A stretch of 64,000 nucleotides of DNA. It comes from Gemmatimonadota bacterium (GTDB taxonomy: Bacteria > Gemmatimonadota > Gemmatimonadetes > Longimicrobiales > Gaopeijiaceae). The number at the start of each line of letters is the position of its first letter. Within the stretch, counting starts at the first letter, position 1. The DNA lies in assembly GCA_022340865.1 (NCBI GenBank), contig JAJDNC010000070.1, positions 1 through 64,000 of the forward strand, written 5' to 3'. The notes under the pieces were generated by a model, which was not told where the DNA came from, ran no database searches, and was given only the letters and a program-made list of their open reading frames with translations. Both the position numbers and the translations under genes were made by a program. Shown here piece after piece: positions 52,626 through 64,000 of this stretch.

Positions 52626-52896
52626 GGGCCGTCCGGAGCCTGGCCGGTTCCTACGGATCGGCGGCCCGGCACGGCGCCACCGGGGGTCTGGCCGGGGCCG
52701 CTCCGGGGCCCCGCGGACACGCCTCCGGCGCCCCTCCGGTCCGACGCCGGGCGAAAGGGGTCGCCGGCGTCGCGAAGAAGGGATGCAACCCATTGTGTCC
52801 CAACATCTTCGAGCGTCCGCACCCGGGGTGGTCCGCGTCCTCCTGAAAGGTTAAATTTTCTACCATGCTTCGAGGGCTCCTCCCGGCCGCCGGTCC

Positions 52897-54020
52897 GTGC
52901 ATCTGAGCAGGCTCACGCTCCGGCATTTCCGGAATCTCGGGACCCAGGATCTGGAGCTCCCGCCGGAGGGCGTAGCCATCATCGGCGACAACGCCCAGGG
53001 GAAGTCCAACCTCCTCGAGGCCATCTACTACCTCGAGACGTTCCGCAGCTTCCGCGGCGCCCGGGACGACCAGCTCGTGGCGTTCGGAGAGGGGGTCTTC
53101 CGCGTGACGGGGGAACTCGTGGCGGTCGACGGCTCGGAGCAGCCGGCGGCCCAGGTGGCCGCGGCGTACGAAAAGAAGGGGAAGCGCAAGAAAGTGACGG
53201 TGGACGGCGTGGAGCCGGAGCGCGTGGGTGACGCCCTCGGCCGGGTGGCGGCGGTGGTCTTCTCGCCGGCGGATGTGGAGCTGGTGAGCGGAGGTCCGAG
53301 CGTGCGGCGGCGCTATCTCGACATCGTGCTCTCGCTGAGCGCGCCGGGGTATCTACACGCCCTGCAGGAGTTCCGGAAGATCCTGGTGCGGCGAAACGCC
53401 GCCCTCAAGGACGGGCAGCCGGGCGCCGTGGTGATGGCGTGGGATCACGGCCTGGTCCGGTCCGGGGCGGCGGTGGTGGAGGCACGGCGGGATTGGGTGC
53501 AGTCGCGATGCCGGGCCTTCGACGAGTACTACTCGGCGGTATCCGGGGGCGTGGGGGCGCGCATGGCGTATCGCTCCAGCGTGCACCTCGACGGAGCACG
53601 TGGTGAGCAGGACATCGCCGAGGCGTACAGGGATGCCCTGGTGGCGTCCTCGGAGCGGGAGCAGAGAAACGGAACCACGGTGGTGGGGCCGCACCGCGAC
53701 GACGTCGTGCTGCGTCTGGAGGACGAGGGGGACGATCTGGATCTGCGGGACTACGGGTCGGGAGGCCAGCGCCGCACGGCGGCCCTGGCGCTGCGCCTCG
53801 TGGAGGCCCGCACCATCCGCGAGACCCGCGGACGGGAGCCCATGATCCTCCTGGACGACGTGTTCGCGGAGCTCGACGGGGGCAGGAGCGAGCGGGTCCT
53901 GGGGCTGATGGAGCGGGAGGAGACGGGACAGGTCGTGCTCACGGCGCCGAAGGAGGGGGACATACGCATCCGCCGGGATGCGCTTCCTCGCTGGCGCATC
54001 GCTGACGGCAGGGTGGCTGC

Positions 54021-54024
<4 letters not shown>
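52897..54024 (+). CDS. recF: DNA replication and repair protein RecF
   Basis: Predicted 375 aa from GTG 52897. Walker A GDNAQGKSN (about 29-37), ABC signature DYGSGGQRR and Walker B MILLDDVFAELD show the SMC-like RecF ATPase. It loads RecA at ssDNA gaps together with RecO and RecR. Its stop overlaps the DUF721 gene (GTGA), which precedes gyrB: recF-DUF721-gyrB. dnaA and dnaN are not in the window. Confidence 0.93.
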
Positions 54025-56298
<2,274 letters not shown>

Positions 56299-56413
56299 GG
56301 AGAAGCAAGGCGTCTGAGGTGCCGGCGAGCCCCCAAGGCGGCGCCGGCGCCCATGAGAACGGGGTTGGCGCAGTCGTGCAGGCTTCGCCCCTGTCTCGTT
56401 CCGGCACCCAGAC

Positions 56414-57836
56414 CTACTGCCCCCCGATGGCGATGCCGCAGATCTCCCCGTCCGCGTCCAGGTCGGCGTCCCGGTAGTCCTGGGTGTCGGGGATGCTCAG
56501 CCCTGTGTTGCCCGGTATGATCGGCACGAACAACAGGCACGCGTTCCGATTGAACTGCGACTGGACTCTCCCCCCCAGGAGGGCGACCGACAGCGGTACG
56601 ACGCCCGTGAGCTGATTCGCATAGAGGGTCAGCGTATCGAGCTTCGCCAGGTTCCCGATCTCGGCGGGAATCGACCCGGAGAGCTGGTTGTCGAACAGCG
56701 CCAGGTTGGTGAGGCTCGACAGGTTGCCTAGCTCCTTCGGGATCGCTCCGGTCAGCTGGTTTGCCATCAGTCCCAGAGCCTGAAGGGTCGCCAGTCCCCC
56801 GAGCTGCCTTGGGATGGAGCCCGAGAGTCGGTTGCCGGCGAGGTTCAGCCTCTGGATGCTCGACAGGTTTCCCAGCTCCGGTGGGATCGACCCGGTGAGC
56901 TGGTTGTCGTCCAGCCTCATCACGGTGAGCTGCGAGAGGCTTCCGAGCTCGGGGGGGACGGGGCCCGTGAGCGAGTCGGAATGGAGATAGAGCTCCTTCA
57001 GGTTCGACAGCTGCCCGAGCTCCGGCGGGATCGACCCGGAGACGCTGGTGCTGTGGATGGACAGCACCTCGAGCTTCGTGAGGGATCCCAGGGTCGAAGG
57101 CAAGGATCCGACGAGGTGCGTGCCGGTCACCTCCAGGCGAGTGAGGCCTGACAGGTCTCCCACCTTGTATGAGATCGACCCCTCCGGAGTCGTCCCGAGA
57201 ACCAGCCCGGAGACGGAGCCGCCCGCACAGGTTACGCCCGACCAGCTACACGGATCCGGACCCGCTGCCAGACTGCCCGTGATGCGCCATTCGGAGTCCG
57301 TGTACGCGTCGTACATGGCGATCAATGCGAGACACTGACTGGCGGGAATGCTCGTCTGTGCCGAGCAGTCGAAGACCGAGACCGACGCCCGGGCACTGTG
57401 TCCGTCGACGGAGGCCGTGATGGTGGCCGCTCCCGCTCCCACGCCCGTCACCAGGCCGGACGTGTCGATGGTGGCCACGGCCTCGTCGCTGGATGTCCAG
57501 GTCACCTTCCTGTACGGCAAGGCCTCCCCGGAGGGTCCGAAGACGCTCCTGTTCAAGCGCGCGGTCTCGCCCGCGCCCAGCGTGTAACGGGCGGGGTACA
57601 CGTTCACGCTGTCGGCGGGGAGGGCCACGGCGGCGAAGATTCCGACGCTCTCGATCTTGCCCGAATCCGCCCGCCAGGGACGCGGTACCGCCCTGCGCCC
57701 CGACCTCCGTCGATCCGGGGCCGGTACCACCGTCCCCACACGCGAACAGCGAAGAGAGGATAAACAGGAAAGAGGCCCACTTCACGCTCCGGCGGCGGAT
57801 CGCCGGGCCGGATGGGACGGGAGTGGGCCGCGTCAT
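56414..57836 (-). pseudogene. LRR lipoprotein with bacterial Ig-like domain, apparent +1 frameshift
   Basis: Two frames together encode one sensible protein. From ATG 57836 a lipoprotein signal (SFLFILSSLFACGDGG) reads to about 57700; the body continues in the next frame from about 57740 to the stop at 56414. It has a Big_2-like domain (YRKVTWTSSDEAVATIDTSG), a plant-type LRR N-cap (CSWSGVTC) and ~9 LRRs of the form LSGSIPAEIGNLAKLDTLTL, with a Cys-containing calcium-like cap at the end. Going from signal to body needs a +1 shift within 57665-57770. This could be a mutation, a sequencing error or phase variation. It probably displays LRRs on the outer membrane. Confidence 0.75.
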
Positions 57837-58065
57837 CGGAGACGACCAACTCGGCTTGCCCATCTGTCTTTCCGGGCACGCGGCAGGAGGCCAGGTACCC
57901 GGCTCCTGTGTGCGGGCAACCTCTTCGACCCATGATATGGGTACGCTGCGGGAAAGACAACGGACGACGCGCGCCGGGTCTGCACCGGAGGGTGCTGTCT
58001 TCAAGCTGCGACGCCCCCGCTGCCATCGACGACGAGAGACCATGTCTGTGGCATGGTGCAGCGCC

Positions 58066-59496
58066 CTAGCCGCCATCACCCTCCGCGGCGGCTCCCACCA
58101 GCGCCGCCCCGTCCACCAGCGCGACGTCGTCGCGCCGTGCGGCCCGGCGCGTCAGCTCGGCCGTGAACCCTCCATTGGAGAAGACGACGCGTAACCGCCG
58201 CTCGCGTCCGAACCCGAAGCGGGTCTCGCCCACCATGGTGTCGAGGGCCTCGAGCATGTCGACGCCGGCAGGAGCGTTCCTCCAGAGGCAACGGCCGTAG
58301 AAGGCCGCGCCGGAGGTGAGGATGCCGGCGACGTCCACGTCGTACCCGGGTCCCCAGAGGCTCCCGAGCTCGCGCGCGTTGGCCCCCGCCCACTCCATGG
58401 CGTCCAGCGCCATGTGCCGTCGGCAGATCTCGGGGAAGACGCTCGCCACGTGGTCATCCAGTGAAGGACCCACCACGCCCGCGATCCACGCGTCGACGTC
58501 GGGTTCGGGGCGCGTGTGGCGGAAGGGGAGCACGAACCGGAACCAGAACGCAACGAGAGGATCCACGATGCGGTAGCGCCTGTTGCGGCTACCATGCCCG
58601 GCATCCAGGGAACGCCGGATCTCCACGAGGCCCAGCTCCTCGAGTCTGCGCAGGTAGGGTGCGACCTGGCCCGACGTGGTGAGGTCCGGCACGCCGCGGT
58701 GGACGGCGCCCCAGTCCGCCTCACCCACTGCCAGCGCGGCGAGGACGGCGACGTAGCGGGCGGGGACCTGCACGTCGCGCTCCAGGACGTCGATCCCCCG
58801 GTCGGCCAGCGGGGCGCCGGCCTCCAGGAACAGACGACGGATGTTGGTCTCCAGCCTCGCCTGCGGATCGAGAAGGCGCAGGTGCGCGGGGACTCCGCCG
58901 AAGACCGCATACGCCTGGATGCGGTCCTCCGGGGTCGCACCCGGCAGCCACGCGAGCGCCGCACGGAGGGGGAGAGGCGGGACGTGCAGCGCCACCGGCT
59001 CGGGCGTGGTGTCGGGAGGCGAGGCGGGGCGGCGGGGAAGGGACACGTCGGGCAGGGCGCCTGCGCTGCCCACCAGCACGACGTGGAATGACGCCCCTCC
59101 TTCCCGGGCGGACACCAGGGCCCGCGCCAGGGCCGGACCGATCCGTGCCCGCGCCTCGGTGAGTCGGTGGGCGTCGTCCAGGACCAGGGTCAGGGGACGA
59201 CCGTCCGCGGCCTGGTGCACCAGGTGGCCGAGGATGCCCTCCCAGGAGATCTCCGAAGCGTGGGGTGCGAGCGGTCCGAGCTCACGCGCCACCTGGTCCG
59301 CCAGGGCCTCCCGCTGCCTTGGCTCCGGCAGGGGAACGACGCGGTGCACCAGCGCCCGGGTGCCTTCCGTGGCTGCCCGGACCAGCGAGGACTTGCCCAC
59401 GCCCCGGAGGCCGGTGACGTGGATCAAGGCGGGCTCGGACGCGTCCAGCGCCGAGCGGAGGGCGCCGAGCTCGTGGGGTCTGCGGACCGCGGCCAT
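58066..59496 (-). CDS. AAA-type ATPase with DUF234-like C-terminal domain
   Basis: Predicted 476 aa. Walker A GLRGVGKSS (29-37) and Walker B TLVLDDAHRLTE near residue 105, then an HTH-like middle (YLRRLEELGLVEIRRSL) and YRIVDPLVAFWFRFVLPFRH, the DUF234-type nuclease-like end common in archaeal and bacterial ATPases of the MNS/STAND class. Its role is unknown; similar proteins are often mobile-element-linked or toxin-like. The 229 bases between it and the LRR gene hold nothing clear. Confidence 0.75.
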   Translation of the reverse strand: MAAVRRPHELGALRSALDASEPALIHVTGLRGVGKSSLVRAATEGTRALVHRVVPLPEPRQREALADQVARELGPLAPHASEISWEGILGHLVHQAADGRPLTLVLDDAHRLTEARARIGPALARALVSAREGGASFHVVLVGSAGALPDVSLPRRPASPPDTTPEPVALHVPPLPLRAALAWLPGATPEDRIQAYAVFGGVPAHLRLLDPQARLETNIRRLFLEAGAPLADRGIDVLERDVQVPARYVAVLAALAVGEADWGAVHRGVPDLTTSGQVAPYLRRLEELGLVEIRRSLDAGHGSRNRRYRIVDPLVAFWFRFVLPFRHTRPEPDVDAWIAGVVGPSLDDHVASVFPEICRRHMALDAMEWAGANARELGSLWGPGYDVDVAGILTSGAAFYGRCLWRNAPAGVDMLEALDTMVGETRFGFGRERRLRVVFSNGGFTAELTRRAARRDDVALVDGAALVGAAAEGDGG

Positions 59497-59639
59497 GGGC
59501 TGGATGAGCTGACTGTATCAGGATTAGCGTAATCGAGATTATGCAAAATATGGGCACGCTCCTCTTGAGATGCCAGGGATCCGGTCACACCTTGGTGCGT
59601 TCCATCCGCTTGGTGTCCCGATGCCTGAGGAGCTGCCCG

Positions 59640-61826
59640 ATGACCCGCGTCATCCCCCGATTCGATATCCTCGCTGCGGCCAAGTACGAGTCTCCCTCCA
59701 ACGGGCGCGAAGAGAAGAAGCGCATGGACATGGAGGACGTGTTCGGCGAGAACCTCTTCGGACTCCACCAGATGAAGTCGCGGCTGCCGAAGCCTCAGTA
59801 CGAGGCGCTCCTCTCCACCGTCCGCAACGGCACCGAGCTCGACCCTTCGGTGGCCGACGCCGTAGCCGTGGCCATGAAGGAGTGGGCCATCGAGAAGGGC
59901 GCGACGCACTTCACGCACTGGTTCCAGCCCCTGACCGGCCTCACCGCGGAGAAGCACGACTCCTTCCTCAACCCGACGCGCGACGGCCGCGCCATCGCGG
60001 AGTTCAGCGGCAAGGAGCTCGTGCAGGGGGAACCGGACGCGTCGTCGTTCCCGTCGGGGGGCGTGCGGGCCACCTTCGAGGCGCGTGGGTACACCGCGTG
60101 GGACCCCACTTCGCCTGCGTTCCTCATGCAGGGAGCCGGCGGTGCGTACCTGTGCATCCCCACCGCGTTCGCCTCGTGGACCGGTGAGGCGCTTGACAAG
60201 AAGACGCCGCTGCTCCGATCCGTTCACGCGCTGGACGAGCAGGCGCGCCGGGCGCTGCGCCTCTTCGGCTCACCCCCGAAGGCCGTGCGCGCCACCATGG
60301 GCCCGGAGCAGGAGTTCTTCCTCATCGACGAGGAGTTCTTCTATCGCCGGCCGGACCTGGTGACGTGCGGGCGGACGCTCTTCGGGGCGAAGCCGCCCAA
60401 GGGCCAGGAGATGGAGGACCACTACTTCGGATCCATCCCGGATCGGGTCCTCGAGTACATGAACGAGGTGGAGCTGGAGCTCTACAAGCTCGGAGTGCCG
60501 CTGAAGACCCGTCACAATGAGGTCGCCCCGGGTCAGTACGAGATGGCACCGGTGTTCGAGGACGCCAACCAGGCCGCCGACCACCAGCAGCTCATGATGT
60601 CGACGATGCGGCGGGTGGCCCGCAGGTTCGGCCTGGTCTGCCTCATTCACGAGAAGCCGTTCGCGGGCGTGAACGGGAGCGGAAAGCACCTGAACTGGTC
60701 GTTCGGCACCGACGACCAGAACCTGCTGGAGCCCGGCGAGACACCCCACGAGAACATGCAGTTCCTGTTCTTCTGCTCGGCGGTGCTCAGGGCGGTGGCG
60801 CACCACCAGGACCTCCTACGCGCCTCCGTGGCCTACGCGGCCAACGACCACAGGCTGGGGGCCAACGAGGCCCCTCCGGCCATCATCTCGGCGTTCGTGG
60901 GCGATCAGCTCCAGGACGTCTTCGAGCAGATCACCAGCAACGGAGGCAAGGCCAAGTCCAGCAAGAGCGGCGGCCTCATGGGCCTGGGCGCGGACGTGCT
61001 GCCCCGACTCCCCAAGCACGCCGGGGACCGGAACCGCACCTCGCCGTTCGCCTTCACGGGGAACAAGTTCGAGTTCCGCGCCCTGGGTGGATCGCAGAGC
61101 ATCTCCTTCCCGGCCACGGTCCTGAACACCATCGTCGCCGAGTCCATCGAGGAGATGTGCGTCCAGCTCGAGCACGCCCTCGACGGCGGCTCCACCTTCG
61201 AGGACGCCCTGCGTGCTCTCCTGTCCAGGGAGGTCGAGGGCTTCAAGCACGTGATCTTCAACGGCGACAACTACGCTCCGGCATGGGTGGAGGAGGCGGA
61301 GCGGCGGGGACTCCTCAACCACCGCAACACCATGGAGGCACTGCCGGCGCTGGTGGAGGAGGGGAACGCGGCGCTCTTCGAGAAGTTCGGCGTGCTGTCG
61401 CACCGGGAGCTGGAATCCCGGTACGAGATCTACGTGGACCAGTACTTCAAGACCGTGAACATCGAGGGAGAGACCGCTGCGGACATGGCCGCCACGATGG
61501 TGCTGCCGGCGGCGACGCGGTACCTCCACGACCTGCTCACCACGGCGGAGCGGGCGAACAACGTGGGGCTCAAGGTCGAGGGCATCCTCGCCACCGCTCG
61601 GAAGGTCGGTGATCTCATCGACGAGCTCACCGAGAAGCTGGCCGTTCTCGTGTCGCAGAATGCCGAGCTGGGCGGAGACGACGTGTTCTCCAAGGCCGAG
61701 CACATGCGCGTGAACATCATCCCGGCCATGGCCGCCGTGCGGCACGTGGTGGATCGGATGGAGAAGCTGATCCCCGACGACCTGTGGCCCATGCCCATGT
61801 ATCGGGACATGCTGTTCGTCAAGTAA
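59640..61826 (+). CDS. glnN: Type III glutamine synthetase
   Basis: Predicted 728 aa from ATG 59640, the size typical of GSIII (about twice-long monomers, dodecamer). Motifs [43 protein letters not shown] and [13 protein letters not shown] mark the glutamate/metal and ATP sites in GSIII order. It makes glutamine from glutamate, ammonia and ATP. The 143 bases before it contain an AT-rich patch with the repeat ATTAGCGTAAT (59523-59533), a possible regulator site. Confidence 0.93.
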   Translation: MTRVIPRFDILAAAKYESPSNGREEKKRMDMEDVFGENLFGLHQMKSRLPKPQYEALLSTVRNGTELDPSVADAVAVAMKEWAIEKGATHFTHWFQPLTGLTAEKHDSFLNPTRDGRAIAEFSGKELVQGEPDASSFPSGGVRATFEARGYTAWDPTSPAFLMQGAGGAYLCIPTAFASWTGEALDKKTPLLRSVHALDEQARRALRLFGSPPKAVRATMGPEQEFFLIDEEFFYRRPDLVTCGRTLFGAKPPKGQEMEDHYFGSIPDRVLEYMNEVELELYKLGVPLKTRHNEVAPGQYEMAPVFEDANQAADHQQLMMSTMRRVARRFGLVCLIHEKPFAGVNGSGKHLNWSFGTDDQNLLEPGETPHENMQFLFFCSAVLRAVAHHQDLLRASVAYAANDHRLGANEAPPAIISAFVGDQLQDVFEQITSNGGKAKSSKSGGLMGLGADVLPRLPKHAGDRNRTSPFAFTGNKFEFRALGGSQSISFPATVLNTIVAESIEEMCVQLEHALDGGSTFEDALRALLSREVEGFKHVIFNGDNYAPAWVEEAERRGLLNHRNTMEALPALVEEGNAALFEKFGVLSHRELESRYEIYVDQYFKTVNIEGETAADMAATMVLPAATRYLHDLLTTAERANNVGLKVEGILATARKVGDLIDELTEKLAVLVSQNAELGGDDVFSKAEHMRVNIIPAMAAVRHVVDRMEKLIPDDLWPMPMYRDMLFVK

Positions 61827-61860
61827 CCGGTTTGCGACAGCTGCCCCTTCGCAAACCCGG
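61827..61860 (+). terminator. Hairpin downstream of glnN
   Basis: GGTTTGCG pairs with CGCAAACC around a 13-base loop starting at the base after the stop codon, extended by CCGG/CGG with one bulge. No T-tract follows. It lies between convergent glnN and the GH3 gene and may end transcription. Confidence 0.45.
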
Positions 61861-62021
61861 GCGGCGGGTTCCCGAAACTCTCCCGGATGGGTTGCCCTCC
61901 CCACCGGGGGAGATTCGGGGATCCGCCGCCGGTTCTCCGGCCGGCCATCCGCCTCTGCGATCCCCGTCGCGCGGAGCGGGTCGGGGCGCGACGACGCCCG
62001 GTCGGCGCCTCGCTGCCGGAG

Positions 62022-64000
62022 TCAGCCCGCGGCGCCGGCTCCCACGTCGGCGCTTCCCCGCAGGCGAATGTCCCTGGAGGACGACCCCACCAGGACGGGA
62101 CGCACTCCGATAGCCCGCCGCCACCGGTGCTCCGCCACCGACCAGTACGAGAGCGAGCGTCCGTCCACGTGCACCCTGAGGCGCCGGCTTTCGCCGGCGG
62201 CGAGCTCCACGCGCCGGAAGCCGGCGAGGCTCTTCACCGCCATGGGAGCCGGCGGATCGGGCACCGCGCCCAGGTAGACCTGCGCCACCTCCGTGCCGGG
62301 ACGGGTGCCGGTGTTGCGCACGGTGAAGGAGACGGCGAGGCCGTCCCCGGAGGGACGGACGTCCAGGTCCTCGTATTGGAACGTCGTGTAGGAGAGGCCG
62401 TGGCCGAAGGGAAAGAGCGGGGCGATGTCGTGAGCGTCGTACCAGCGATACCCCACGAAAATCCCTTCGGAATAGGCCGCGTGCCCGTCGACTCCGGGAT
62501 AGCGAGTGCTGTCCGCGGTGGGGGCGTCGGACGCCTCCCGGGGAAACGTCACGGGGAGCTTGCCCCCGGGGTTGGCCTGGCCCAGGAGAAGCGCCGCGGT
62601 GGCGTCGCCGCCGTCCTGGCCGGGATACCACGTTTCCAGAACCGCGGAGACATCTCCGATCCACGGCATGAGAACCGCGTTTCCGGTCTGGAGCACCACC
62701 ACCGTCCGTGGGTTGGCGCGGGCCACCGCCTCGACGAGCGCGTTCTGGTCATCGGGAAGCGACAGGCTGCTGCGGTCGACTCCCTCGGTCTCCTCGTCGT
62801 ACGCGAAGACGACTGCGGCCCGCGCGCTTCGAGCGGCCTGGACGGCCTGGTCGAGGACGGCCCGGCGACGCTCCGGGGTCACCCACGCAAGGCGGAGCTG
62901 GACGGTCCCGCCCTCGACCCGGCGGCCGTCCGACCCGACGGCGAGGGAGACCGCGTGGCCCACCCCGGCCTCCAGGTGCACCACCCTCGTCGCGTTGGAG
63001 AGGCCGCCCGCGGTGGGAATGAGGCTCCCGCCCCCACCCCCCCCACCCACGAGGGGCTCGCCGTCGAGGTCGAGGCTCGCCCTTCCCCCCCGGGTCTGCA
63101 CCTTGATGGCGTAATCGCCGGTGACCGGCGCGGTGAGCACTCCCGTCCATAGCCACTCGTGCCCCGCCGGCAGCGCGTCGGCGCCCGTGAAGTCGATCAC
63201 CGTGTCGGTGCCGACTCTCTTTCCGTCCTCGGAGCGCACCAGCCCCGGCGAGGCACCCTTCGCCGCACCGGTGGTGAGCGCCGTCGAGGGCACCACCACG
63301 CCGTCCAGGTCGATGCCCGGCAGGTACCGCACCGTGATGCCGCTGGGGGCGTAGAGCCGCAGCGCGGGCAGCGCCGCCACCGTGTCCAGAGGCAGCACGT
63401 GGGCGCTGCCGCCCCCGCCCACCATGGGCGTGACGGCCGTGGGCCCCACCACCACCACCGACGCCAGCTCCGTCGGCGAGAAGGGAAGGACGTCACCGTC
63501 GTTCTTCAACAGCACGGCGCCCTTCACGGCGACGTCCCGGGCGGTGGCCGCGTCGACGATGGTGTCCAGGGGGAGCCGCGGGGGCACCGTCCCGCCGAGA
63601 AGGCCGACCCGGTCCATCTGCGTGAGGATGCGGCGCACGGACCGGTCCACGAGCAGCTCGGGGACGCGACCGCTCCGTACCGCCGCCACCAGCGAATCGC
63701 CGAAGTAGATGGGCTGCCTCGCGGAGCCGCGGCCGCCGGGCATCTCCTGGTCCAACCCCGCGGCCAACGCGCCCGCGGAGTGATGGGCACCCCAGTCCGT
63801 CATCACCCATCCCGTGAAGCCGAGCTCGTCACGCAGGATGTGCGTGAGGGTCTCCGGGTCGTCGCACGCGAAGCGGCCGTTCACCCGGTTGTAGGAGCAC
63901 ATCACCGCGCCGGCTCCGGCGGCCACCGCCGCCTCGAAGCCCGGCAGGTAGATCTCGTGGAGCGCCTGCTCGCCGACGTCTGCGCTGACGCTGGTGCGCG
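62022..64000 (-). CDS. Glycoside hydrolase family 3 beta-glucosidase-like enzyme with PA14 domain, N-terminus outside window
   Basis: The frame is open to the window edge; about 659 residues are visible. The stretch SYNRVNGRFACDDPETL and VMTDWGAHHS contain the end of the GH3 (alpha/beta)8 domain with the catalytic nucleophile Asp. The second domain begins KGAVLLKNDGDVLPF; inserted there is a PA14 sugar-binding domain (WTGVLTAPVTGDYAIKV), then YPGQDGGDATAALLLGQANP and a C-terminal FnIII-like domain. It cleaves beta-glucosides. A poly-Gly loop (GGGGGGG) lies in the PA14 part. The substrate is unknown; GH3 with PA14 is common in plant-polysaccharide degraders. Confidence 0.88.
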   Translation of the reverse strand, partial: RTSVSADVGEQALHEIYLPGFEAAVAAGAGAVMCSYNRVNGRFACDDPETLTHILRDELGFTGWVMTDWGAHHSAGALAAGLDQEMPGGRGSARQPIYFGDSLVAAVRSGRVPELLVDRSVRRILTQMDRVGLLGGTVPPRLPLDTIVDAATARDVAVKGAVLLKNDGDVLPFSPTELASVVVVGPTAVTPMVGGGGSAHVLPLDTVAALPALRLYAPSGITVRYLPGIDLDGVVVPSTALTTGAAKGASPGLVRSEDGKRVGTDTVIDFTGADALPAGHEWLWTGVLTAPVTGDYAIKVQTRGGRASLDLDGEPLVGGGGGGGSLIPTAGGLSNATRVVHLEAGVGHAVSLAVGSDGRRVEGGTVQLRLAWVTPERRRAVLDQAVQAARSARAAVVFAYDEETEGVDRSSLSLPDDQNALVEAVARANPRTVVVLQTGNAVLMPWIGDVSAVLETWYPGQDGGDATAALLLGQANPGGKLPVTFPREASDAPTADSTRYPGVDGHAAYSEGIFVGYRWYDAHDIAPLFPFGHGLSYTTFQYEDLDVRPSGDGLAVSFTVRNTGTRPGTEVAQVYLGAVPDPPAPMAVKSLAGFRRVELAAGESRRLRVHVDGRSLSYWSVAEHRWRRAIGVRPVLVGSSSRDIRLRGSADVGAGAAG

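Noticed and set aside
52626-52896. Chromosome origin next to recF-gyrB
   Set aside because: No DnaA-box clusters or AT-rich unwinding element were evident, and dnaA and dnaN are absent.

Overview
The window looks like chromosome of a GC-rich, diderm, LPS-bearing environmental bacterium, most likely Gemmatimonadota. This is an inference from gene content and order, not from a marker gene. Pointers are a SusC/SusD outer-membrane pair, a sortilin/VPS10-like BNR-repeat protein, many M28/M48/M19 peptidases, a PorX-type (response regulator plus PglZ) protein, type III glutamine synthetase, a plant-like LRR lipoprotein and the order recF-DUF721-gyrB. Many starts overlap the preceding stop as ATGA or GTGA, so operons are tightly packed. 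No rRNA, tRNA, insertion sequence, phage or CRISPR array was seen.

Layout. 1-9.5 kb: end of a SusC receptor, SusD lipoprotein, M28 peptidase, an amidohydrolase on the other strand, a di-heme cytochrome c and a secreted sortilin-like protein. 9.4-13.2 kb: a TPR protein coupled to an M48 (Ste24-like) protease, a small membrane protein and 6-phosphogluconolactonase. 13.7-17.6 kb: MscS channel directly abutting a GH100 invertase-like enzyme, then VOC and aldo/keto reductase genes. 17.6-21.8 kb: an arsenic-type locus (operator inside a promoter, apparent ACR3 remnant, ArsP-like permease, thioredoxin-like protein, M19 dipeptidase, ArsC-like phosphatase), and divergent from it a small membrane protein with an in-frame TGA followed by a bacterial SECIS-like hairpin. 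21.9-28.5 kb: PorX, MsbA-like ABC exporter, lipid A acyltransferase-like, GT2, DUF3108 and an isoprenylcysteine-methyltransferase-like protein: an envelope operon. 28.6-36.7 kb: NfeD-like plus flotillin, DinB, two heptosyltransferases flanking a Kdo-kinase-like gene, and an orphan hydantoinase B.

36.8-46.5 kb: small protein, histone-H1-like protein fused to a C-terminal domain, TPR/zinc-ribbon/cupredoxin-like operon, an isopropylmalate/isocitrate dehydrogenase, a MshEN protein before PilT, HTH protein and rpsU with a strong terminator. 46.6-50.2 kb: accessory-looking stretch with three paralogs sharing an LPLPTFEVW-type domain, one with domain order swapped, plus a candidate small RNA and an AT-rich regulatory region. 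50.2-64 kb: cytochrome c, ssb, enoyl-CoA hydratase, recF-DUF721-gyrB, a frameshifted LRR lipoprotein, an AAA ATPase, type III glutamine synthetase and a truncated-by-window GH3 beta-glucosidase.

The strongest candidate for something undescribed is the putative selenoprotein at 18137-18499. Its TGA is followed by a hairpin with a GGTCT loop at the same distance (+19 to +23) that I recall for E. coli fdhF.
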